Positions 51,922-62,600 of a stretch of DNA of 64,000 bases are shown in pieces (position 1 is the first letter of the stretch; every line of letters starts with the position of its first letter). The stretch is from assembly GCA_035041965.1 (NCBI GenBank), contig JAPYMA010001612.1, forward strand, positions 1 to 64,000, read 5' to 3'. The notes beneath the pieces are model-generated. The model saw only the letters and a list, made by a program, of their open reading frames with translations, made no database searches and was not told the origin of the DNA. The stretch is from Anisakis pegreffii (Eukaryota; Nematoda; Chromadorea; Rhabditida; Anisakidae). A program made the translations under genes and the position numbers.

Positions 51922-54900
51922 TTACCGTTCAACCTGTCGCCATTTTGGAATTGTCGGCTTTCTAGATAATGCTGCTTTCGTTGGTGAATTTCGAGTTGCG
52001 GTGTTATTACTGATACTGCTTCCATTCATTGATAGTTGCTGTTTCTTTCGACTGACACGTTTTAACGAAACTCCGAAGGGATTCTCTTTTGCATTAGAAG
52101 ATTGCCTCCTCCCTTTTTGTTGTTGTTGAGAATGCAACGAAGACTGATGATTAGAAATGGGTAACAATCTTGGTTTTGACGGTTGTTTAGAATTGTTATT
52201 GTTGTTGCTCAATTCTGGTACTTCCATCAAATTTTCAGTTATGACGATCGCTTTTTGTAGGTTTTTGATCTTCTTATTACTCAAATTGTTGTTTTTTTGC
52301 GAGGGCAACTTCACCGACTCATTGTTATTGACTCTATTTAGTGTTCTCGACAACGAAGAAACATCACTATAGGTAGCTGAATCAACAGAAGTACTGGCGA
52401 CAAGACGACGTTCAGGTGTACGACGTCTCAAGAATTTAGCTGGCGGAAGTGGCTCAACAAAATCACGTACCGGCTTCACGTTGAGAATGCGTGGCGTCGA
52501 AAAAGCAACAAGATTAGGCGGCAGTTCTGCACGAATGATCGCCTGAGGCACTGGAATTGACTTACGTCGACGAAATTCGTAGATCAGTGTTTGATCTAAG
52601 TTTGCTGATTCAGTTGCACAATCTGCTGCTGTATTTTTAGGCATTCGAGCAAACGCTCTACGTAGATCATCACTATTTATACAAGTTATCGCTCTACGCA
52701 ATCGTCGCTCATCAATGCGATCACTTTCGTTCGATCCTTTCGTTAAATCGCCGTCTTCATATGATTTTATCATCTTACTATTGGTCTCATTACTCCTATT
52801 ATCATTAGTATTGTTATTATTATCATCAGTATTATTCATGTGGTTATTGGCAATGATATCATCATTTGTAATCCTCACAACACTCTTTGAACATGGTATC
52901 TTTGTCGATTCCTTTGTGTTTTTCGATAGTTTATCTTTCTTTGTAGAATTTTTAGTAATGGGAGACGTCGGATTCGTTGTATTAGTAATGGTCATTTCTT
53001 CGTTCTTTAATTTTCGTGGCTCGTTATCATCATTCTTATCTGATTCATACAAGTGATCTTCGTTGATATCACTCCCAGATTTGATCGTTTCCAATTGCCT
53101 TTCTGCTACGACTGCTTTTGTTCTCGAAAATTTGTTTCGAATTCCACCCTCATCAATATCCTCGGCTACAACTGATTTCGCATCTTCGTTTCCCTTCTCA
53201 ATTTCTGGTTTTTTACTAATCGCCCACTTCTTAGTGTTTTCTTCGAAGTTCGAAGAAGTGATAGCGGTTGTGTCAGTGGCATTTAATAAACTATTGCAAC
53301 TGACTGTACGACTGAAATCGACGTGTTTCAATTGATAACGTGCTGTACGCAGTTTTTTCTGATCGTCATCGTCTAAACATGTTGTTTGTTGTTGCAATGT
53401 GCATCTGGACATTGTTGACGAGAGGTTGAATGGTTTTAGGAACATTTCTGGAATACGAACTCGACTGATCACTGCTTGATTCTTACGTACGTGCGCTGGA
53501 ATCGTTTTACGTAACAACGTTGCTGCACACTGCTGATGCGCATCTGATAAGATCGCATCTATTTGCGGTGAACGACGTTGCAACTGAGCAATCTCAATTG
53601 TTTGACTTCGAAATTTTTTAAGATTATTCCGTTTCGTTGTCAGCACGGTCGGTAGTTTAGCATCAAACGTCGCGATACGTGTGAAAGATCTGAGCAGTGG
53701 TATGTGTATGCTAGCACATAACGATTTCGGATTACGTTGCGTTAGACGGAAATGAATCCGAACGAATTTTTCGACATTAATGCATTTCTGCTTGATGAGC
53801 GAACTGGCGATCTGATAGAAACTAACGTGTTGTATGGATATTTCGGCTGCTGAATGAACTATATGTCGACGACGATCAGTCAATGTCGCATTTAATGTAC
53901 GTTGCACGATTGGTTGCTGTTGCCGAGTCATGAACTCACTGTCACTGTCAATTTCTTTTCTTTGCTGCTTTGGTTTCAACAATGATTTTGTTTTCGATGA
54001 AATTTTTGTTGCTTGAATTCGCTTACTTTGTTGAATTTTAACATTGTTGTCATCATTATCTGTTCGCGACTTCTCTTCCAACAACGTGCCACGATTCTTA
54101 TTCCAAACAACAGTCTTTTTTTCGTTCTCTGACAAATCTTTCACTACTTTCTCCTTCTTCTTCTTCTTCTTCTTCAGTTTCGCCTTATTTTCAAATTTAA
54201 CGTTCAACGCAGTTCGTCCGTTCGATATCATTTTACTTATTATTGAAAAATCACTTGCAATTTGCTGCTGCTGTCCTTTGTTGGCCGTATTCACGAGTGT
54301 GATTTCGATCGTGATATTCTTCGTATTCTCGTTATATGACAGCGAACGTGAACAATCGCCAGCACTAGTAGCAGTAAAACTTTTTATGCCGCAATTTGTT
54401 TTATGTTTTCTTCGTTTTTGCTCGCGCTCATATTGGCCGTCACCTTCTTCCACCACTAGTGTGTGCACCATCCACTCTTCTGAATCATCTTCATCTAACG
54501 ACAATCCTGAATCTGAGTCTCCTGAAACACTTCGCCTTCGTGCTGCTGATGAATGTTGTTGTTGTTCATGCTGAACAACACTCGATGATGCTAAACAGCG
54601 AGAAGACGAAAAATTGCCATAAGAATGAGACGAGTCATCATCATTATTAGTATGTTGATCATTAATACTCTTATCATCGTCAACATTATGTTGTGTTTCA
54701 GTTGTTTCTGTTTCTGTTTCTGTTTCATGATCATCATCAGCAGCAACATTTTCCTTCTGCAGCTTGCGCCTTAAATAGAGGCGTTCATCTTCAGCTTGCA
54801 TACCACGTGAACGAAGCATTTCATCAACAACGCTATGTGCTTGCAATAAACGTTTCACAAATAGTTGTTGTTCTATTAAGCCTGTTGTTCTCTTTGAAGT

Positions 54901-55905
54901 TGCATTCTTGTTGTTGTTCATCCTTGAATTACCGCTGTTAGTTTTCACATTATTTAATGCGTCCAACTCTGGTTGTGCATTGAATACAGTTGCATTCAGT
55001 ACTCCAGAATTCGACAATTCATATGACGGTTGTGGTTGTTGCTGTGTTTGTGCTTGTTGGTAGCGTGAGGGTATTGTGGGTGCACAGGATATGGATTCAT
55101 TTCTGGAAGCCATCAGACGGGTGAATCCATCAGATATGGACGCTGATGAAGACGGTGTTGATGGTTTTCGTGCACTGCTGCTGTTACTGTTTCCAAATTC
55201 TCGACTGAATAATGCAGAAGCAGATGGTGGAGCAACAGAGGGAGACGAAAACGGCACACAAGAAAATGCTGATAATGAAGAAGAATTATTTTTGTCGGAT
55301 GAATCTGTATAATACGACTGCGATAAAGATGAAGTATTATTCATAGCATATTGCTTCCTTCGATCAATTTGACTGTCCTTACTAGCATCCACTGGAGTGA
55401 ACTTGGTCGGTATTGGTGAATAGTGTGAGCTATTCACGGATGCGGCCGTAGCACTACTGTTCACAGCAAATTTTCGTGTTTCACTTACATTCCGCTTACC
55501 AGCGCTCTTCTCAGAATCACGTATTGTCGATTCTGCTCTACTTCCAGTGGCCGGAACAGAAAGTTTACGCGCATCTGATGCAGTTAATTTATTTGAAGAC
55601 ATCAGCGATGACGATGCTGTTGTGAGAGATGAGTGAGTGGGCAGTGGGAACGACGAAGACGTCGATTTTAGCGAGAAACGTCGATTTTTTGAAAACTTTC
55701 CAGGATTTTCAATGTAATTAGTATTATTATTGATATAACTTCCGAGATTAGCATTATTATTGGTATTGCTGATGCGTTTGGCAGTGGAGTAAGAAGGTGA
55801 TTGAGTGGTTGAACGTTTGCTGGATGAAGTGGTAGATGATTTTCTGTATGGATTTGAGTAGACATTGAAATTCGTCGATACTGACGACGGTAATGAATAC
55901 ATCAT
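51922..55905 (-). CDS. Large low-complexity protein from a single uninterrupted frame
   Basis: 1,327 residues with no intron, in a window where every other gene is split. Residues 1-330 are Ser/Asn/Thr-rich (opens MMYSLPSSVSTNFNVYSNPY); an ETETETETTE run with Asp/Glu lies near 390-420; a seven-Lys run (KKKKKKKEKVV) near 580; a more ordered-looking block near 700-870 includes FVRIHFRLTQRNPKSLCASI; a basic, Pro-containing region near 1130-1170 includes FVEPLPPAKFLRRRTPERR; the end is KPTIPKWRQVER. No known domain, signal peptide or membrane segment is visible, so a disordered scaffold or nucleic-acid-associated protein is only a guess. The start is well fixed: TAA lies three codons upstream of the first ATG, and AACTAG directly before it looks like a splice acceptor two bases from the ATG. 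The length rules out chance. Confidence 0.8.
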   Translation of the reverse strand: MMYSLPSSVSTNFNVYSNPYRKSSTTSSSKRSTTQSPSYSTAKRISNTNNNANLGSYINNNTNYIENPGKFSKNRRFSLKSTSSSFPLPTHSSLTTASSSLMSSNKLTASDARKLSVPATGSRAESTIRDSEKSAGKRNVSETRKFAVNSSATAASVNSSHYSPIPTKFTPVDASKDSQIDRRKQYAMNNTSSLSQSYYTDSSDKNNSSSLSAFSCVPFSSPSVAPPSASALFSREFGNSNSSSARKPSTPSSSASISDGFTRLMASRNESISCAPTIPSRYQQAQTQQQPQPSYELSNSGVLNATVFNAQPELDALNNVKTNSGNSRMNNNKNATSKRTTGLIEQQLFVKRLLQAHSVVDEMLRSRGMQAEDERLYLRRKLQKENVAADDDHETETETETTETQHNVDDDKSINDQHTNNDDDSSHSYGNFSSSRCLASSSVVQHEQQQHSSAARRRSVSGDSDSGLSLDEDDSEEWMVHTLVVEEGDGQYEREQKRRKHKTNCGIKSFTATSAGDCSRSLSYNENTKNITIEITLVNTANKGQQQQIASDFSIISKMISNGRTALNVKFENKAKLKKKKKKKEKVVKDLSENEKKTVVWNKNRGTLLEEKSRTDNDDNNVKIQQSKRIQATKISSKTKSLLKPKQQRKEIDSDSEFMTRQQQPIVQRTLNATLTDRRRHIVHSAAEISIQHVSFYQIASSLIKQKCINVEKFVRIHFRLTQRNPKSLCASIHIPLLRSFTRIATFDAKLPTVLTTKRNNLKKFRSQTIEIAQLQRRSPQIDAILSDAHQQCAATLLRKTIPAHVRKNQAVISRVRIPEMFLKPFNLSSTMSRCTLQQQTTCLDDDDQKKLRTARYQLKHVDFSRTVSCNSLLNATDTTAITSSNFEENTKKWAISKKPEIEKGNEDAKSVVAEDIDEGGIRNKFSRTKAVVAERQLETIKSGSDINEDHLYESDKNDDNEPRKLKNEEMTITNTTNPTSPITKNSTKKDKLSKNTKESTKIPCSKSVVRITNDDIIANNHMNNTDDNNNNTNDNRSNETNSKMIKSYEDGDLTKGSNESDRIDERRLRRAITCINSDDLRRAFARMPKNTAADCATESANLDQTLIYEFRRRKSIPVPQAIIRAELPPNLVAFSTPRILNVKPVRDFVEPLPPAKFLRRRTPERRLVASTSVDSATYSDVSSLSRTLNRVNNNESVKLPSQKNNNLSNKKIKNLQKAIVITENLMEVPELSNNNNNSKQPSKPRLLPISNHQSSLHSQQQQKGRRQSSNAKENPFGVSLKRVSRKKQQLSMNGSSISNNTATRNSPTKAALSRKPTIPKWRQVER

Positions 55906-57994
55906 TCCTAGTTACAGTTATGAATTGAAGTTATTCTTTTGCGGTTTGATAATGAATATTTCTCGATGAATTTGTTCATATGACATTCAATGAATATCTC
56001 TATTCGTTTACGGTTTGTTGTTGTTGGTAGTAAAGCATTCGAGAAAATAGCAATGGATGAGTATAGTTTTGTGGAAAATAAATGAATGGCCACCAGAAAT
56101 GAAGTGGTCGTGTAAACAATGTAGAAAATGTTCCCGTATAAGATGCAAGAAGAATCACGCTTCAGAGAAGATGACAGGCAAGTGAACGATCCGATATCCA
56201 CTGTTGATTATGTTTATTTTATGACACTTATCGATCAGTCAACGTTTTAAAACGAAATATTATCCTCCATTCGCTGCGTCGAGAATCGAATCGTTTTTTT
56301 CGCACGTGAGGAAAATTTTAGTATTCTAGAAACTGTAATGGCAGTAGAATTAGTAGTGGTGGTAATTATGAGATTTTGAAGATGACGATGAGAAAGAACT
56401 ATGCGAAGCGCTGAAATTTCACAAACAATATCAAATTTATCAGTTTCGATAACAAAGAACGATAATATATGCGAAAATTTTCGGATAAGAAAAGGAACTG
56501 AGAAAAGTTATGAAACAATGAATGAGCGAGCAAGCGAACGGTCATTGTTAAAATCGAAAACGAAATGAAGAAAATTCGAAATTCGATCGTTCATTTCATC
56601 GCTAAAAATTATCAATTGCAAGCGTTTCCCCCGTACGAGGCGGCGATTTATTGTCTGCGGTATGATTGAGCAGACGTTTCGTTCAAAGCAACAACGAACT
56701 AAAGCTGCGAGAAGAGTGCAAAGAGGGATGAACAGTGATTCAAAATAACTCATTAATAATAACACATAAAGGAGAATAGATAACGATTAGTGATGGCAAT
56801 GGTTAGAGCGACTGAATCAAAAACAAAATACAGATGTGCTGCCAATGAGGTTGATTCTACGAAGTACAACACTTGCTGCTTACTTGTAAAATGAGCATAC
56901 TCAACGCAGTAATATCCACAACTTGGATTATAGGCTGGTATGTTAAGATGAATTTTAAGAGCTGGTAGAGCAAGCACATTGGAACGGATTTAAGAACTGA
57001 GCATGTTCAGATCAATAGATAGAAAGATAGATGAATGTTTGTTGAGTGTAAAGTGTTCGCATCCATTCGACTGCATTCACATTATACGATTGATTATTTC
57101 CCGATTTTCGGAGATTTTTTATCACGGCGTTTCATTTAAAAAAGTAAGCTAACTATTTTATTGTTTTTGCTGCAGCTTCAACAAAAAATCAAGCAATCAG
57201 ACAGTTCAGAAAGTGCAACAACACTTCAAATCCAACATTTCATTGCAACAAATCAATATCGGTTCAACAAGAACTTTTTTCCCGTTCTTATCAAAAGTTT
57301 CACAAGAAGTCAACGTCGAATCTACATTATTCTCCCTCTCTCTCACCTACTAACATCATCGTCTCATTCATTCATCGCGATATATCATAATATGTATCAA
57401 ATTATATAAAGCCTGTCTACTCCAGACGAGACTAATGAAATAAATATCAATTAACAGAATATTACGAATAATGCATCTTGAAATGGATTGGCGAAAACAT
57501 TGTTATACGTTTCGTGGAAGGATTATTGAAGATGGATTTGTGATGCGATTAAGGATCAAGGACTGAGGAAAAATCAGACGGATCAGCAAGCGTTTGTTCT
57601 GTCAAATGAGTTGAGTATCTGCCAGGATTTATTGATGAACTAAGAAGTAATCAATGGGGGTGACTGTAATCAGTCAACCTCTAAAACGCATTCGATACAG
57701 CCGTCTGAGTTTCAGTCACTTCCACTCGAATTATGCTCAGACGCAAACTTACTCCAAGGGTTCACGCTCGCTCTAGTGTAAGCTCTGACTCAAGCGGTTA
57801 AGATCGTATAGAGTGGATGCAATCAAGGACAATGGTATCACCCTTATCACTAAAACAACATTCGGATGGAACTGTCCGCTACACAAGCATTAAATGAACT
57901 TACGGACTGAAGTGATAAGTTTTGTAATCATCTTCCTCTTTTGCCATCTTAACATCATTATCACAAACAGCTGCCGTTTGCTCGAATGACAACT

Positions 57995-57997
<3 letters not shown>

Positions 57998-58069
<72 letters not shown>
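57998..58069. repeat. (TA)n microsatellite
   Basis: About 36 uninterrupted TA dinucleotides. Open frames through it are Tyr-Ile repeats and not genes. Confidence 0.95.
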
Positions 58070-58071
<2 letters not shown>

Positions 58072-58281
58072 TGCCAGTCGTTTGCGTTTGTTGACAAAAC
58101 GATCCTCACCTACGTTTATTCTTCTATCAAATCTAGGTTTGCGCGGGATCCCACTGATCCCGAACCTCGGTTTCTGAATCTTGATTCCGGAATTCATACC
58201 ACATTTTGTGTGAATTTGGTAGAATAACCATCATGAAAGAAGCATAAATCATTCCCAGCTCATTCATATGCACTCATATTT

Positions 58282-58429
58282 AGTGTTCGTCGGGGAACAC
58301 TTTTTCGGGAGGGGGAGGGCATCCCGAGAGGAAAAAACTGGACGAAGCGGTCCACACCAAAAAAGTCAGGGAGCAGATTGCGCGGAGGGGGGCGCTCCCC
58401 GTCGGGGACCCCGCTTCCCAACGAACACT
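58282..58429. mobile_element. 148-bp nonautonomous inverted-repeat element (MITE)
   Basis: The element starts AGTGTTCGTCGGGGAA and its other end, read on the opposite strand, starts AGTGTTCGTTGGGAA: nine identical terminal bases, then one mismatch and one gap in the next seven. It is flanked on both sides by the exact 10-bp direct repeat ACTCATATTT (58272-58281 and 58430-58439), a target-site duplication. It is GC-rich, unlike its surroundings, and has no coding capacity (the 63-codon frame across it is incidental). A 9-11 bp duplication is the size left by Mutator-like transposases. The first 19 bases also contain an internal palindrome (GTGTTC at 58283-58288, GAACAC at 58295-58300). Confidence 0.8.
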
Positions 58430-58728
58430 ACTCATATTTATTGTTCACTATCCTTCTGAGAGCTGATATGAAATCTCACTGAATTTTGTTTTTTGAATCG
58501 GTTTTTGTGTCAGTCTTAAGGCTATTTTTTTCTTCTCTACATTTTGTTCATTACGATTTTGTTTTGTTTTGTTGAAGTTGCTGAGTTTTGTTGAATGATT
58601 TTGAATAAACTGTTTTCTGATTTCTGTTGGTTCAATCAGAGCGTATTAAACATGTCACACTTCTGTACTTCAAAAGTTACTTTTCAATTTCGGGACCCTC
58701 CTGGGACTGATAAACGATTTCAGGATTA

Positions 58729-58746
58729 AATCCCGATCTCGGGATT
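58729..58746. repeat. Short palindrome AATCCCGA-TC-TCGGGATT
   Basis: Perfect 8-bp arms around a 2-base centre, inside a GGGATT/AATCCC-rich stretch (58690-58770) ending GCAAACCCTAGT. It may be the remnant of another fold-back element. Confidence 0.6.
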
Positions 58747-59682
58747 GAGCGGGATTTTGCAAACCCTAGTCAAATTAGATCATAATTTCGAATGAGATGA
58801 ATAATTTCGATCGCCTGTTTGCCAGGTTCCGAAATGGTTGTTTTTCATATGACTTTTATAAAAGTTAACTTTTGCAAGGTTCCAGGTTTTAGTATCAGCA
58901 TTCCAGCAACCAAAACTTCAACTATCGCTGACCACCAGATTATGCTGCGTTAAACGGAGCTATAAATATCTCGTAGTACTACGATATCAAGTTGATAATT
59001 GTATACGTTGACATATCTTGTGGTAAGGAGAAAAAACGTTCAAATAATTGAAAAAACAACAACAATTCTTAATAATATTGATAACAATAATGATATTGAT
59101 GGTGATAATTACAAATGGATAGTGATAATAATAGTGAAGAGTCAGAGCAAGTGTGCAATAAACAACAAACTGAATTCATAGAATTTAATGAAAAATAACG
59201 CAGCAAATTATTATTGCTATATAGATAAGTGAAACAATATCAGTGAAGTGAATTTCTCAAACGGATTTCCTCGTTTGCAAACGACAAAAGCATAGGAAGC
59301 GAACGTCATCAGTTCAGTTTTATTTCTAGCGGTGACTTAACTAAAAGCATTTATAACTTATCGTGAAAACATTCAAGATGAAATTCTAAAAAATTGTCCC
59401 TCAACAAATTTAAAAACAATTCTTAGAATTGTTTCAATCAGCAACCATCACTGTTCATATTATATTATGATGACGCTTCGTTTATGTCCAATATCTTTCA
59501 ACTAGTTTAAGGACAACGAAACAAACGAAGAAATATACTATATACAACAGATTTTAATACAATAATAATTTATGCGTGTAAATAGAGTCTGTAGTTGAAT
59601 GTTGAGTAGATCTTCATGTGACAGGTCTTCATTTAATGAATTAGATTCTTGTTAGAAACCATTCTCTGGAATAGCCAATTGA

Positions 59683-62600
59683 TCATTTTGAAGTGCTCGA
59701 GATATTTTGATCGCTTTCGGCTGAATTGTTCGTTGGACTTTCAGCGGTTTCATCAATTTCTTCAACTGGCAATAAACTGCAACGCTCATCTGGTTCGCCG
59801 GTAGCTGTCGCTCCAGAGGCCTTTTTACTTGAACCAGCCGTACTCTTATTCAACGGAATATCGGCTCCTGGAGCTGCAAAAAGAAAAAGTTCTTTTTTTG
59901 AGTTCAAACAAATCGAAAATTTGTTTCTTCTTCACCGTATGCTTCTTTTTTTTGAAGTGACAATGCGAATTTTTTTCCTCAATAAATCGATCGCATACAC
60001 ACAAAGACACAAATGAACACAAGTTTACGTCGGAGCAATGAAATAAAAAGAAAAACAGTTCATACTTAACTAGCATGGCATATCATTATCAATATAAATA
60101 CATTGTGAATAAATATGAAGAAGCGATGAATGCATTAGTTCGACATGCAACAGTTAAATTCCTCGACAAACAATCACGCTTCGAGTGTTACAACATTCAC
60201 ACCAACTACTACTAACTGTAATGCGAGATGGATTAGTCGATGTAAAGAATGACGACAATGCTAGACGGGCTGAGAGAGTAAGAATGAAGGTTAGCAACAA
60301 AAACAGCGATAAGCACACGTTTTTAGCTGCTTCAATGCTAGTGATTTGCAACAATTGCTAAAACAATTTTAAGAGAAGACAAATATGTACTCGTCATTGC
60401 TCACATTGTCATTGACGATGACTGGATTGGAAGTGCACCGTTACCTAGGACGAATAAGGACCGGGGAGGGATTCTTCCCATGGGCAAGGTTCATTTGCAG
60501 TGATCGATCGATCAGGCGAACCGATGTACATAAGACGACGAACAAGGAAGAATGCAACTAATAACGACAACAACGGAAGTAATCATAACGACAACACTGA
60601 TAATGAGAAGCAGAGAAAATTTCGTGACTTTCTCACTCCACGTCTTCTATTTCTAAATCGAAGACAGCGAACAAATAAGGCGAAAAAAGAATTTCTTAGA
60701 AACAGAAAGAATTCATTTGCTTCATCAAGTAATGAACGACAACAGTATAAAGCATCAGTATAAGCTGTACACCCTCGTTTCATCTACAATCTCAGTCCAA
60801 GTTCATCAACAAAGAGATAGACTTCAATTGAGCAATTTACCGAACGAATTCATTTCGATCCCACAAAATTCAACGTTGACCATTCAGAATGTGTAAATAA
60901 ACTGTTAATGAAGTGAGCAACTGCAACTGAGTTTTACTGCACCATGAGCAACCATATAGTAAATCGGAGTGAATGGTTAAAGAACAAAAAATTTGATCAT
61001 GAATGTTGTTATTATTAGATTTAGATGGACAGAAATAAATTTTACAAACCAGTTAATGTTATTTCAGGAACAACAAATTTTTTAACGATGCGCCGCTTAT
61101 TTGCGCCATTAACATTATCACATCTCTCCTCCTCATCAATATCAACTTCATAATCTGAATCAGAAGCAGAATTCGCATTTCCTTCATCATCATCACAATT
61201 CGTCGCTGTTTTAAGCGCTGTGCCTGAAGTTTACAATGATGGATGAGTGGAATCTAAATGGTAACAACGATTCCCTTGACCGTTTATTACTAATCTTGGT
61301 TTATCGATCAACAACCAACCAATGAGGAGAAACAAACAGTATTAACTTTGTGAATATATTGCAACGAGAGGAATGAGAAAGAAACAACCAAAAAGAATGT
61401 AAATGAGATAAGGAGAACAAGTAACGGAATGGAGAAGGAAAAAAAGAAGAACAGACAGCATTCACGTTCTGCAAGAAAACTTGTAACATTTTTTGACATG
61501 CAATCGTCAGCGTCTGAGTGTAAAATAGGTAATTGGAGCATTCGCCTTTTCGTGCACTCGTGACGAATAATATTCATGCAAGTTCATTCCCTCAATACTC
61601 TTGTCATCATTCATAATTGTAGTATTATCTTCATTATCATCTGATAATAAGTTGTTATGGAATTCATACGAAGTGATATTGAGCAGACAAAAATCGGTAA
61701 TAATACTAATAATAATAACACTAATAATAATGATTTTAAAAAATAATAATAAATAAAAATGATAATGGTAAAAACGATAATATTAATGTTAACAGTAATA
61801 ATAGTGATAATGACAATAATAAATAATAATAATAACAAAACCAATAATAATGAGAATCAGGAATATGACGGTAGTGATTGATGGTGAATGAATTGAGCTG
61901 CTCATCATTATCGCTGTTTTGATGAATACCATCATGATCGTTATCATTGTCATTAACTGTTCAACAAAATTTTTCCACCTACCTAACTATTTTCTTTAGC
62001 TAAGAAATTTCGGATTATTTCGTTACTATGCTGCTGCGTTTCGACCCAAAGTAACCCAAATAAAACATCAAACAGAATGAGTGAAATAAAATTCAATGAA
62101 AAAAGTCGGCATGAAACAACCGAGAGAAATGACCAATTGCTGAACGAGGGAATAAACCGAGAGAAAGTCTCTTGTAGAATGAACCAAAAATGAATAAATG
62201 CGTATGATTGAATTACAAATGAATGAACTTCGTACCTTTTCTTTCTTTATGAAATGGTTTTGTTGTTGTTGATCGTTGCGGTTGATCTTTCGATGGGAGA
62301 AGCTTAAGTGCAAGACCTTCTTCAAGCTCTTGTTCAGTGCTTTTCCGTCGTGGATGACGTGGTGCGTTCGGAGGTGACGATGCAGCAACGTTGAATTCGT
62401 TTGAATCGCTAGTAATCAAAAATCGTGGTCGACTGACTGCAAATGTCAAATGAAATGCAATTTAAACAAGAATGTGCACGCAAACATCTTCTTTTCTCAT
62501 AATTGACATGACCTCTTTACGAGCTTCAACTCGAACAAAACCTTTCTCAACAACAATACGTCAATTTAGATTGTTCAGAAAGAATTCGAACGATTCTTTC

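Larger units (their letters stand above)
55906..59682. other. Spacer between two minus-strand genes
   Basis: 3.8 kb without a recognisable gene. It holds the 57998-58069 TA tract, the inverted-repeat element at 58282-58429, the CCCGGGATT-type palindrome at 58729-58746 and an AAGC/GCTC-rich degenerate patch at 57690-57800. The AATCCCG-type strings at 58140-58170 and 58690-58760 recur at 37215-37255. Confidence 0.5.

Noticed and set aside
52715..53056. Leu/Val/Ser-rich plus-strand frames opposite the 1,327-codon gene
   Set aside because: They are antisense shadows of the Asn/Asp/Thr-rich minus-strand protein.
57900..58197. Frames encoding long Tyr-Ile repeats
   Set aside because: They are created by the uninterrupted TA tract.
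60500..60763. 87-codon Arg/Asn-rich plus-strand frame inside an intron of the right-edge gene
   Set aside because: Low-complexity composition, no domain, opposite strand to the host gene; no support beyond being open.
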